Shown piece by piece: positions 1-6,629 of a DNA stretch of 11,267 bases; within the stretch, counting starts at the first letter, position 1; every line of letters begins with the position of its first letter. Origin of the DNA: Nocardioides sp. (lineage in GTDB: Bacteria; Actinomycetota; Actinomycetes; Propionibacteriales; Nocardioidaceae); the NCBI GenBank assembly GCA_021166815.1, contig JAJPEO010000197.1, forward strand, positions 1-11,267. The letters run 5' to 3'. The notes below the pieces were generated by a model, which did not search any database, was not told where the DNA came from, and was given only the letters and a program-made list of their open reading frames with translations. Both the position numbers and the translations under genes were made by a program.

Positions 1-469
1 GGCGGACGCCCTGGACGATGCCGTCCTCGCTCCAGGCGGTCACGACGACCGTCGGGGGCAGCACCAGTGCGGCGAGCGAGTGGTAGCGCACGGCCGCGAA
101 CGCCTGGGGCAGCCCGGCAAAGACCCCCTCGCCGGTGTGGCTGATCCGGGCCACCTCGCCGTGGGCCGGCTCGACCCGGCCGACGGTGCCGCCGTACGTC
201 GTGACCAGGCCCTGCATCCCCAGGCACACGCCGAGCACCGGGCGCGTGCCGGCCAGCAGCACCTCACGACCCACCGAGAAGTCGGCGACGTCGTCCGGGT
301 GCCCCGGCCCGGGTGAGAGCACGACGTGGGAGTGGCGCAGCACGTCGTCGGGCTCGACCTCGTCGTGCTGCACGACCCGCGGCAGCACCCCGGTGACGGA
401 GGCGACGAGGTGGACGAGGTTCCACGTGTAGGAGTCGTGGTGGTCGACCACGATCACGTCCGGCGTCAC
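1..469 (-). CDS. pabA: Glutamine amidotransferase, PabA/TrpG type (3' end outside window)
   Basis: Class I glutamine amidotransferase subunit that would release ammonia from glutamine for a chorismate-using partner (aminodeoxychorismate or anthranilate synthase, component II). It is cytoplasmic and contributes to folate or tryptophan synthesis. The 156 visible residues begin with VIVVDHHDSYTWN near residues 5-17, followed by the oxyanion-loop motif SPGPGHP at 52-58. The nucleophile elbow is GVCLGMQ with Cys82, then AHGE at 102-105 and RYHSL at 128-132. The His-Glu part of the triad (usually HPES) would lie past the left edge. The GTG at 469 is the first start after an in-frame TAG at 481-479; I see no good Shine-Dalgarno. 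It begins 23 nt after the sulfatase stop, so co-transcription is likely. It could be the N-terminal half of a fused PabA-PabB. PabA rather than TrpG is a guess, because a separate enzyme in the window already carries its own fused amidotransferase. Confidence 0.88.
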   Translation of the reverse strand, partial: MTPDVIVVDHHDSYTWNLVHLVASVTGVLPRVVQHDEVEPDDVLRHSHVVLSPGPGHPDDVADFSVGREVLLAGTRPVLGVCLGMQGLVTTYGGTVGRVEPAHGEVARISHTGEGVFAGLPQAFAAVRYHSLAALVLPPTVVVTAWSEDGIVQGVR

Positions 470-492
470 CGGGCGAGGCTATCGCTGCGCGT

Positions 493-2205
493 TCAGCGGG
501 TGATGCGGCGGCAGGCGCGGGTGACGGCGGTGTCGCCGATGCTCGCGCGGCAGCGGTCGAACTCGGCGAGCTTGCCCAGCAGCGCGCGCACCTGCGTCTG
601 GTGGCGTGGGTTGGCGAAGGTGTTGGCGCGCTCGTAGGAGTGCTTGACGTAGCGGTAGAACTCATAGCCCCACTGCGTGCGCCACGGGCTCGGGTCGAGG
701 TCGAGCCGCACGAGCAGCGCCCCGCGCGAGCGGACCGCGGTGTAGCTGGGGATCCGCTCCATCTCGCTGCCGGTGTACGGAGCGTCCGGGTCGGCGCCGG
801 TGAGGGTCTGCTGCGTGTGCTCGAAGAACGCGAAGCGGCGCCGGTTGAGCGCCGGGTCGGCGAAGGTCGGGACCAGCGACGTGCCGGAGCGGTAGGCCGC
901 CGGGCGCAGTCCGGCGAGGTCCTCGAACGTTGACGCCAGGTCGATGTTGCTGCTCACCTCGCGTCGCACGCCCGGCACGACACCCGGCCCGACGACGTAG
1001 AGCGGCACGTGCACGTCGGTGGCGTACGCCGTGCCCTTGCCCCTGGCCAGGCCCTGTTGCCCGAGGTGGAAGCCGTTGTCGGACGTGAGCACGACGTAGG
1101 TGTCGTCGCCGACCGCGCGCAGGATGCGGCGTACGGTCCGGTCGACCGAGCGGGCCATGCGGGCGCGGTCGCGCAGGTCGCGCCGGGCGATGCTGGCCGG
1201 GAGCGGGACCCCGGTGTTCCAGGCGCGCGCCCGCGAGCCGTCGCGCAGGCGGGGCCGGTTGTCGCCGCGGCGGTCGCCGAAGCCGGGCAGGTCGTCGGTG
1301 GTGAGCCTGGAGCACACCACCCGGCCGCAGCTGCGCTCGCCGGCGCGGTCGCGGAACATCGGCGGGAAGATCGGGTCGCCGGGGTAGTGCCCCTCCGGCT
1401 GGGTGCGGTTGTGGGGCGCGTAGACCGCGACCTCGAGGAAGTACGGCGAGGCGGCGGCCTCGCGGCGGCGGATCACACCCAGCGCCAGGTCCTCGATGAC
1501 CTTGCCCGCATAGGCGCGGTCCTTGTCGGCGGTGCTCGCCCACGACGGCGGGGCCGGGTGCTGGCGGAGGCGGAGCGCGCCGTTGTCGAGGTACGTGCTC
1601 GCGAAGTCCCACCCGTCGTACGCCGAGCCGAACACGGCGTTGAACTGCGACCAGCCGGGAGGCGTCGGCGGCACCGCGCGACCGGGTGACCACTCGTACT
1701 CGTTGAGGTACTTGCCGACGAAGGCGGTGTGGTAGCCGGCGTTGCGCAGCCGCACGTTGAACGCGCGCTTCTGGTTGCCGTTGTCGCGGAAGGCCGGCCA
1801 GCCGCCCAGACGCGAGGTGCCGAAGTTGGAGGTGTTGGTCAGTACGCCGGTCTGGTGGGGGTACTGCCCGGTGAAGAAGCTCGACCGGGACACGCAGCAC
1901 AGCGAGTCCACGACGAACGAGCGGTCGTAGGAGGCGCCACGGCGCTTCATCGCGTGCGCGGAGTACATGGTCTGCACGAGGTCCATGGAGAAGTCGTCCA
2001 TCAGGACGACCACGATGTTGGGACGCCGGGCCAGGGACCGGGCCTGCGCCCGTGCCGCCGGCGCGGGGCCGACCGCGGCCGGGTCGACGGTGTCCGCAGC
2101 AGCGGCTTGCGGCGCTGCGCCGCCCCCGCGCACGAGCAGCGCCAGCGCGCCCCCGGCGAGCGCGATGGCCAGCACCATCGCGAGTATCCGACGTCCGTCG
2201 CGCAC
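493..2205 (-). CDS. Exported sulfatase-family hydrolase with atypical formylglycine motif
   Basis: Alkaline-phosphatase-fold sulfatase, expected to hydrolyse a sulfate ester outside the cytoplasm; the substrate is unknown. Numbered from GTG 2205 (570 aa), a basic N-terminus and hydrophobic stretch at about 7-25 form a signal peptide or anchor. The metal-binding motif NIVVVLMDD ends at Asp70-Asp71. The active-site segment is DSLCCVSRSSFFTG, with Cys103 expected to become formylglycine. Gly-Lys165 follows in VGKYLN, and the second metal motif TSDNGFHLG is at about 374-382, followed by RGKGTAY. Cysteine pairs at about 293/298 and near the C-terminus could form disulfides. Family consensus is Cys-X-Pro/Ala-X-Arg, but here the third position is Val105. 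An upstream GTG at 2253 adds 16 residues, but a perfect 10-bp hairpin lies in that stretch and those residues do not resemble a signal peptide, so I prefer 2205 (GGGGGA 3 nt upstream). It lies between two chorismate-pathway genes. Confidence 0.88.
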   Translation of the reverse strand: MRDGRRILAMVLAIALAGGALALLVRGGGAAPQAAAADTVDPAAVGPAPAARAQARSLARRPNIVVVLMDDFSMDLVQTMYSAHAMKRRGASYDRSFVVDSLCCVSRSSFFTGQYPHQTGVLTNTSNFGTSRLGGWPAFRDNGNQKRAFNVRLRNAGYHTAFVGKYLNEYEWSPGRAVPPTPPGWSQFNAVFGSAYDGWDFASTYLDNGALRLRQHPAPPSWASTADKDRAYAGKVIEDLALGVIRRREAAASPYFLEVAVYAPHNRTQPEGHYPGDPIFPPMFRDRAGERSCGRVVCSRLTTDDLPGFGDRRGDNRPRLRDGSRARAWNTGVPLPASIARRDLRDRARMARSVDRTVRRILRAVGDDTYVVLTSDNGFHLGQQGLARGKGTAYATDVHVPLYVVGPGVVPGVRREVSSNIDLASTFEDLAGLRPAAYRSGTSLVPTFADPALNRRRFAFFEHTQQTLTGADPDAPYTGSEMERIPSYTAVRSRGALLVRLDLDPSPWRTQWGYEFYRYVKHSYERANTFANPRHQTQVRALLGKLAEFDRCRASIGDTAVTRACRRITR

Positions 2206-2223
2206 CGTTCCCCCGTTTTCCGC

Positions 2224-2249
2224 CCCCGCGACCGCCCGTGGTCGCGGGG
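2224..2249 (-). terminator. Perfect 10-bp GC hairpin after the fused chorismate enzyme
   Basis: CCCCGCGACC at 2224-2233 pairs exactly with GGTCGCGGGG at 2240-2249 around a 6-nt loop. It lies 50 nt downstream of the TGA of the fused enzyme and just before the preferred sulfatase start. No T-tract follows, so factor-independent termination is uncertain. It could also be an attenuator or translation-control hairpin for the sulfatase. Confidence 0.5.
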
Positions 2250-2298
2250 ACACTCTCTCCCATGCAGACGCGCCGCGGGCGGATTTGGTTGCCGCGCC

Positions 2299-4245
2299 TC
2301 AGAGGAGCAGGTCACGCACCGCGTCGTGGATCAGGTCGTAGCCGTTCTCGGTGAGGATCGACTCGGCGTGGAACTGGATTCCCCGGAAGTGGGGACCGTG
2401 GACCGCGTGCACGTCGCCGGTCGCCTCGTCGGTGTCGACGGTGATCCCCGCCGGGAGGGCAGCGGGATCGGCGACCCGGCCGACGAAGGTGTTGTAGAAG
2501 CCCACGCGCTCCGTACGGTCCCCCAGGCGCACGGCCGACTGGGTGCCCTGGAAGACGATGTCCTTGTAGGCCAGGTCGATGCCGAGGCGCTCGCAGAGGG
2601 TCTGGTGGCCCAGGCACACCGCGAGGAACGGCTGGCCGCTGGCGAGCAGGTCGTCGACGGCGCGGCGGAAGGCCGCGATCTTGGGGTGGTCGCCGTCGCG
2701 CGGGTCGCCCGGGCCCGGGCCGACGATGACGAGGTCGTGGCCGTCGAAGGCACCGGTCACGTAGTCCTCGTGGCGCACGATCGTCGAGGTCATGCCGAGC
2801 ACCGAGAGCACGTGGCGCAGCATGTTCACGAAGTCGTCCTCGCCGTGGAGGATCGCGACCGACTTCCCCTTGAGCGCCGGGTCGGCGGGCTCGCCGGCCT
2901 GGTCGGTGAGCCAGAAGCGCGAGAGCCGCTGGTTGCGCGAGCCGAGCACCAGGGCGACGTCCTCGTCGCGGGCCAGGTCGGCGACGTCCGCGCTCGGGGT
3001 GGAGGCGCGCGGCACCAGCCCGAAGGCGCCCAGGATTCCGCCGGCCTTCGCGTGCGTCTCGGCGACCTCGTACGCGGCCTGCGAGTCGCGGACCAACGTC
3101 GCGCCGGCGCTCACCTTGAGCCGGCCGTCGAGGTCGACGTCGGCGGTGCGGATCAGGATCGGGCTGTCCATCGTCGGGACGCCCTGCCCGTCGCGCCCGA
3201 ACAGCGCGAGGGCCGCGCCGTAGTAGCCACGACCCTCGGTCTCGTAGTCGGCGATGAGGCGGCAGGCGTTCTCGACCGGGGCGCCGGTGACGGTCGCGGC
3301 GAACATCGTGTCGCGCAGCACCTCGCGGTGGTCGCGGTCGGTGCGTCCGGCGAGGAGGTACTCGGTGTGGATGAGGTGGGTCATCGGCTTGAGGAACGGC
3401 CCGAGCACCTGCCCGCCCTCGGAGCAGACGTCGGTCATCATCTTGAGCTCCTCGTCGACCACCATGAAGAGCTCGTAGACCTCCTTCTCGTCGCCGAGGA
3501 AGTCGATGAGGCGCTGCTTGAGGTCGGGGTCGCCACTGCCTTCGCTGGTTGAGGTGCGAGCGGAGCGAGCCTCGAAACCCTCCCCCGGGGACGCCACGCG
3601 GAACGTGCCCGAGATGGGGTTCATCCGCACGTCGCCGGCCCGCACGCTGACGTGGCGCTCGGGGCTGGCGCCGATGAGGTAGCGCTCGCCGGTGAAGAAG
3701 CAGAAGGTCCAGTAGGCGCCGCGCTCGTTCTCGAGCAGGCGCCGCAGCACCGTCAGCGCCTTCGCCGCGCTCCAGTCGGCGACCACCGCGCGGTAGTGAC
3801 GACCGATCACCAGGTTGGCGCCCTCGCCCTGACCGATCTCGTCGCGGATGATGCGTTCCACGACGTCGCCGTACGCCGCGTCGTCGGTCTCGAAGCCGCC
3901 ACGGTCGCTGAAGTCGACGGGCTCGTCGGGCAACGCCGCGAGCAGGTCCTCGACCGCGACCTCGTGCTCGGTCTCGATGTCGACGACGGTGAGCGGGGCG
4001 CCGTCGTCGATGGCCGCGAAGCCCCGCTCGCGCACCTGGCGGAACGGCACCGCGACCAGCCGGTCGGCGCTGCGGCCGGGCTCGGGGACGCCCGTCTCGA
4101 GCGGGATGTCGAGCAGGCTCGCGACCTCGTGCGGCGTACCGCCGATGAGGCCGGCCGTGGCCGCCGCCTTGCGCCGGATGACCGCCCAGGCCCCGTGTCC
4201 CTGGATCTGCTCCAGGAGGTCACGGACTGATGGCTGCTCGGTCAT
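2299..4245 (-). CDS. Fused chorismate aminating enzyme (anthranilate or ADIC synthase, TrpE-TrpG/PhzE type)
   Basis: A 648-aa fusion of a chorismate-binding synthase and a glutamine amidotransferase. The family converts chorismate plus glutamine to anthranilate (TrpEG) or to 2-amino-2-deoxyisochorismate (PhzE). The synthase half spans about 1-410: GASPERHVSV at 192-201, MNPISGTFR at 208-216, DEKEVYELFMVVDEELKMM at 252-270, and FAATVTGAPVENA at about 315-327. The amidotransferase spans about 460-648: GPGPGDP at 509-515, nucleophile Cys544 in AVCLGHQ, and QFHAES with His626 and Glu628 approximately. HAES instead of HPES, and the length, fit PhzE-like enzymes. I see no clear tryptophan-binding LLES element, and no other phenazine or tryptophan genes are present, so the product is undecided. 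Residues about 222-237 come from a repeat-like palindrome (see the repeat feature). The ATG at 4245 lacks a Shine-Dalgarno and may be leaderless. Confidence 0.9.
   Translation of the reverse strand: MTEQPSVRDLLEQIQGHGAWAVIRRKAAATAGLIGGTPHEVASLLDIPLETGVPEPGRSADRLVAVPFRQVRERGFAAIDDGAPLTVVDIETEHEVAVEDLLAALPDEPVDFSDRGGFETDDAAYGDVVERIIRDEIGQGEGANLVIGRHYRAVVADWSAAKALTVLRRLLENERGAYWTFCFFTGERYLIGASPERHVSVRAGDVRMNPISGTFRVASPGEGFEARSARTSTSEGSGDPDLKQRLIDFLGDEKEVYELFMVVDEELKMMTDVCSEGGQVLGPFLKPMTHLIHTEYLLAGRTDRDHREVLRDTMFAATVTGAPVENACRLIADYETEGRGYYGAALALFGRDGQGVPTMDSPILIRTADVDLDGRLKVSAGATLVRDSQAAYEVAETHAKAGGILGAFGLVPRASTPSADVADLARDEDVALVLGSRNQRLSRFWLTDQAGEPADPALKGKSVAILHGEDDFVNMLRHVLSVLGMTSTIVRHEDYVTGAFDGHDLVIVGPGPGDPRDGDHPKIAAFRRAVDDLLASGQPFLAVCLGHQTLCERLGIDLAYKDIVFQGTQSAVRLGDRTERVGFYNTFVGRVADPAALPAGITVDTDEATGDVHAVHGPHFRGIQFHAESILTENGYDLIHDAVRDLLL
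3546..3579. repeat. Imperfect palindromic repeat inside the fused chorismate enzyme gene
   Basis: The 34-bp segment runs TGGTTGAGG...CCTCGAAACC. GGTT-GAGG on the left pairs with CCTC-GA-AACC on the right, with a 2-nt bulge, around a core rich in GCGAG. From memory, elements of this form recur in many intergenic sites of Nocardioides and related actinobacteria; I cannot confirm that here, and no second copy lies in the window. Read on the coding strand it stays in frame and encodes roughly GFEARSARTSTSEG at about 223-236, between the conserved NPISGTFR and DEKEV motifs. The resulting Arg/Ser/Thr-rich loop is unlike the flanking protein. Confidence 0.6.
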
Positions 4246-4251
4246 GGGCGA

Positions 4252-4257
4252 AGCCTA
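4252..4257 (-). promoter_or_regulatory. Possible -10 element for a leaderless fused-enzyme transcript
   Basis: On the minus strand TAGGCT (a TANNNT -10 pattern) ends 6 nt before the ATG at 4245. That spacing would put the transcript start at the ATG itself. This fits the lack of a Shine-Dalgarno and the frequent leaderless genes of actinobacteria. No clear -35 hexamer is visible. Confidence 0.35.
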
Positions 4258-4295
4258 TGTCCGCGGGCGGTCGGCCCCGGGCACGGTCCGTCATA

Positions 4296-4337
4296 CGTCA
4301 TGCCGATCCGCACCCATGGGTGCGGGTCGGCATGACG
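4296..4337. terminator. 42-bp near-perfect palindrome between the HelD gene and the fused enzyme
   Basis: Twenty of 21 base pairs match around the centre CCATGG; the only mismatch is T4307 against G4326. The arm begins CGTCATGCCGATCCGCACCC. It lies 18 nt after the HelD stop and 50 nt before the fused-enzyme ATG. Termination is the simplest role, but there is no T-tract. The almost loop-free symmetry also fits a dyad operator or a dispersed intergenic repeat. A short direct repeat CGTCAT (4289-4294 and 4296-4301) flanks and enters the left arm. Confidence 0.55.
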
Positions 4338-4340
4338 GAT

Positions 4341-4364
4341 CGCTCAGGACACCGCTCAGGACAC
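4341..4364. repeat. 12-bp tandem duplication across the HelD stop codon
   Basis: CGCTCAGGACAC occurs twice back to back (4341-4352 and 4353-4364). On the minus strand each copy carries the TGA in the same frame, so the HelD gene has two in-frame stops 12 nt apart (4358-4356 and 4346-4344). Confidence 0.85.
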
Positions 4365-6530
4365 CGTCGTCAGGAGCTGGGTGGCGCGGGTGAGGACGAC
4401 GTAGAGGGTGGCGCGGCCGGTGGTCGACTCGTCCTCGATCTCCTGGGGGCGTACGACGACGATGCCGTCGAACTCCAGGCCCTTGGTGTCGAGGCCGGTG
4501 AGCACGACCACCCGGTCCTCGCCGCTCGGCGTCACGCTGGAGTCGACCGCGGCGCGCGCCCCGGGGGCGTCGTCGGCGCGCTCGGGCCACGACGCCAGCC
4601 AGGCGTTGACCTCGGAGCGGCGGGCGGCCGGCACGACGATGCCGACGGTGCCGTCGACGCGCGAGGCGATCTCGTCGACGGCTGCCCGCGTGGCGGCCTC
4701 GAGGTCCTCGACGATGCCGATGACGCGGGGCTCCTCGCCGGTGCGGCGTACGGCCTCGGGCAGGTCGGCGTCGAGGCCCACCCGGCGGGCGTAGTCGGCG
4801 GCGAAGGCGTAGATCTCCGCGGAGTTGCGGTAGTTGGTGGAGAGGTGGAACTCGTGGAGGTCCTTGCCCTCCAGCGCCTCGGCCCGCGCGGCGTCGGCCT
4901 CGGCGGCGTCGGGCCACGACGACTGCGCCGGGTCGCCGACGACGGTCCACGAGGCGGTGCGGCCGCGGCGCCCGACCATGCGCCACTGCATCGGGGTGAG
5001 GTCCTGGGCCTCGTCGATGAGGACGTGGGCGTAGCCGTCGTCCTCGATGCGGTGCGTCGGCGGCGTCCATGCGCGGCCGGCGGAGTACTCGCGGTCGGCG
5101 ACGGTGGTCAGCTCGTGGATGTCGATGCCGCCCTCGAGCAGGCCGGTGTCGTCGAGGTCGCGCTCGTCCTCGGTGCGCTGCGGGACGTCGCCCAGGGCGT
5201 AGCGCAGCTCGTCGAGGAGCGGGATGTCCTCGATGGAGAGGTCGTCGTGGCCCCACGACTTCAGCAGCAGCCGCTGGTCGTCGGCGCCGAGGACGCCGTC
5301 GGCCACGCGGGCGAGGAACTCCGGCTCGTGCAGCCACCTCAGCACCGTGGACGCGTCCAGCGGCGGCCACCAGGCGCTGGCGAACTCCAGGAACCCGTCG
5401 TGGGAGAGCATGTCGTCGTCGAAGTGCTCGCGGCCCAGGTCGCGCCCGCGCTCACCGCGCACCTGGCGCCACAGCAGGTCGAGCAGCGCCCGCGGCACCC
5501 GCGGCAGCTGGCGGTTGCGGCGACCCTGCGACATCAGCTGGCGACGCAGCCGGCCCAGGGTGGGCGGGTCGAGCACGAGGGTGTCGTCGCGCCAGAAGAC
5601 GCGGAAGCTCGTCGGGCTGCCCGGCGCCTGCTGGCGGGCCGCGCGGCGCAGGACCTCGGCCATGCGCGCCGATCCCTTGACGTCGGCGACCCCCGGCTCG
5701 TCGTGACGCGTGGCGCGGACGCCGCTGACGACCTCACCGAGGGAGCGCAACGCCACCGCGGTCTCGCCGAGGCTGGGCAGCACGCGCTCGATGTAGCGCA
5801 TGAACACCCCGCTGGGGCCGACCACGAGCACCCCGCCGCCCTCGTAGCGACGGCGGTCGGAGTAGAGCAGGTACGCGGCGCGGTGCAGGGCCACGACCGT
5901 CTTGCCCGTGCCGGGGCCGCCGGAGATCGACACGACGCCCTTGCCCGGCGCCCGGATCGCCCGGTCCTGCTCGGCCTGGATGGTCGCGACGATGGAGTGC
6001 ATCGACCGGTCACGGGCGCGCGAGAGCTGGGCCATGAGGGCGCCCTCGCCGACGATCGGCAGGTCGGTCTCGACCGAGTCGTCGAGCAGCTCGTCCTCGA
6101 CACCGACCACCGTGCGGTGCTGGCTGCGCAGGACGCGGCGGCGTACGACGCCCTGGGGCTCGGCGCCGGTCGCCTGGTAGAAGACCGCGGCCGCCGGGGC
6201 GCGCCAGTCGATGAGGAGCACGTCGCGGTCGGCGTTGCGGACGCCGATGCGCCCGACGTAGCGCGGCTGGTCGTCGATCGCCGGGTCCAGGTCGAGGCGG
6301 CCGAAGACCAGCCCCTCGTGGGCGGCGTCGAGCTGCGCGATGCGCTTGGCGGCCTGGAAGACCATCGCGTCACGCTCGACGAGACCGCCCTCGTGGCCCA
6401 GCCGGCCACGGCTGTGGCCCTCGCGCGCCAGCTCGCGGGCGCTGGCGGCGGAGTGCTCGAGCTGGACGTAGACCTCGTCGACGTACACCTGCTCCGCTGC
6501 GATCTCGCGCGCCTCGAGCTCGTCGCTCAC
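4356..6530 (-). CDS. helD: HelD/HelR-type RNA polymerase recycling ATPase (UvrD-like superfamily 1)
   Basis: Superfamily 1 ATPase of the HelD group, 724 aa. Characterised members bind RNA polymerase and use ATP to free stalled or rifamycin-bound enzyme from DNA, rather than acting mainly as helicases. The charged N-terminus (about 1-65) fits the coiled-coil arm that enters the polymerase secondary channel. Next are the Q-motif-like TIQAEQDRAI, Walker A GGPGTGKT at about 204-211, Walker B LIDEAQDL at about 504-511, GDPAQSSW at about 532-539, STNYRNSAE, motif V TGLDTKGLEFD at about 678-688, and LYVVLTRAT near the C-terminus. All ATPase motifs look intact. Start GTG 6530 has AGGAG 5 nt upstream; a longer reading to 6617 adds 29 residues unlike the family. 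A hairpin and a TACGCT -10-like hexamer lie upstream. Whether it is the rifamycin-inducible HelR subtype cannot be told from the sequence. Confidence 0.9.
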   Translation of the reverse strand: MSDELEAREIAAEQVYVDEVYVQLEHSAASARELAREGHSRGRLGHEGGLVERDAMVFQAAKRIAQLDAAHEGLVFGRLDLDPAIDDQPRYVGRIGVRNADRDVLLIDWRAPAAAVFYQATGAEPQGVVRRRVLRSQHRTVVGVEDELLDDSVETDLPIVGEGALMAQLSRARDRSMHSIVATIQAEQDRAIRAPGKGVVSISGGPGTGKTVVALHRAAYLLYSDRRRYEGGGVLVVGPSGVFMRYIERVLPSLGETAVALRSLGEVVSGVRATRHDEPGVADVKGSARMAEVLRRAARQQAPGSPTSFRVFWRDDTLVLDPPTLGRLRRQLMSQGRRNRQLPRVPRALLDLLWRQVRGERGRDLGREHFDDDMLSHDGFLEFASAWWPPLDASTVLRWLHEPEFLARVADGVLGADDQRLLLKSWGHDDLSIEDIPLLDELRYALGDVPQRTEDERDLDDTGLLEGGIDIHELTTVADREYSAGRAWTPPTHRIEDDGYAHVLIDEAQDLTPMQWRMVGRRGRTASWTVVGDPAQSSWPDAAEADAARAEALEGKDLHEFHLSTNYRNSAEIYAFAADYARRVGLDADLPEAVRRTGEEPRVIGIVEDLEAATRAAVDEIASRVDGTVGIVVPAARRSEVNAWLASWPERADDAPGARAAVDSSVTPSGEDRVVVLTGLDTKGLEFDGIVVVRPQEIEDESTTGRATLYVVLTRATQLLTTVS

Positions 6531-6552
6531 CACAACTCCTCGTCCCCCGTGG

Positions 6553-6585
6553 GCCTGCCTGCCACACCCACAGTGGCAGACAGGC
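6553..6585 (-). terminator. Hairpin between the membrane-protein gene and the HelD gene
   Basis: GCCTGCCTGCCAC (6553-6565) pairs with GTGGCAGACAGGC (6573-6585) with one mismatch and a 7-nt loop. It lies 45 nt after the membrane-protein stop and 22 nt before the HelD start. It may end the sigma operon. It could also be a 5' untranslated hairpin or an operator of the HelD gene, because a TACGCT -10-like hexamer sits just upstream on the same strand. Confidence 0.5.
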
Positions 6586-6586
6586 A

Positions 6587-6592
6587 AGCGTA
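6587..6592 (-). promoter_or_regulatory. Candidate -10 hexamer for the HelD gene
   Basis: TACGCT on the minus strand matches TANNNT and would start transcription near 6580, inside the hairpin. The same hexamer precedes the molybdenum oxidoreductase at 9955. No recognisable -35 is present. Confidence 0.3.
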
Positions 6593-6629
6593 GCGCCGGG
6601 GGCCGCAGAGCCAGCACTCGTGGCCGCGG

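Noticed and set aside
662..2263. Minus-strand 533-codon reading in another frame of the sulfatase gene
   Set aside because: It is rich in Arg, Pro and Gly without motifs, while the overlapping frame carries the full sulfatase signature.
1729..3552. Open plus-strand reading of 607 codons
   Set aside because: It is antisense to the sulfatase and the fused chorismate enzyme, crosses their boundary, and shows no recognisable domain.
4230..6593. Open plus-strand reading of 787 codons
   Set aside because: It is antisense to the HelD gene, whose ATPase motifs are all intact. The antisense protein is low-complexity (Val, Gly, Asp, Ala) and has no motifs, as expected for shadow frames at high GC.
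6531..6617. Upstream HelD start with a Cys-rich CHCGCG segment
   Set aside because: It looked like a small metal site, but it is translated from the intergenic hairpin region, and the AGGAG-supported GTG at 6530 fits the family length.
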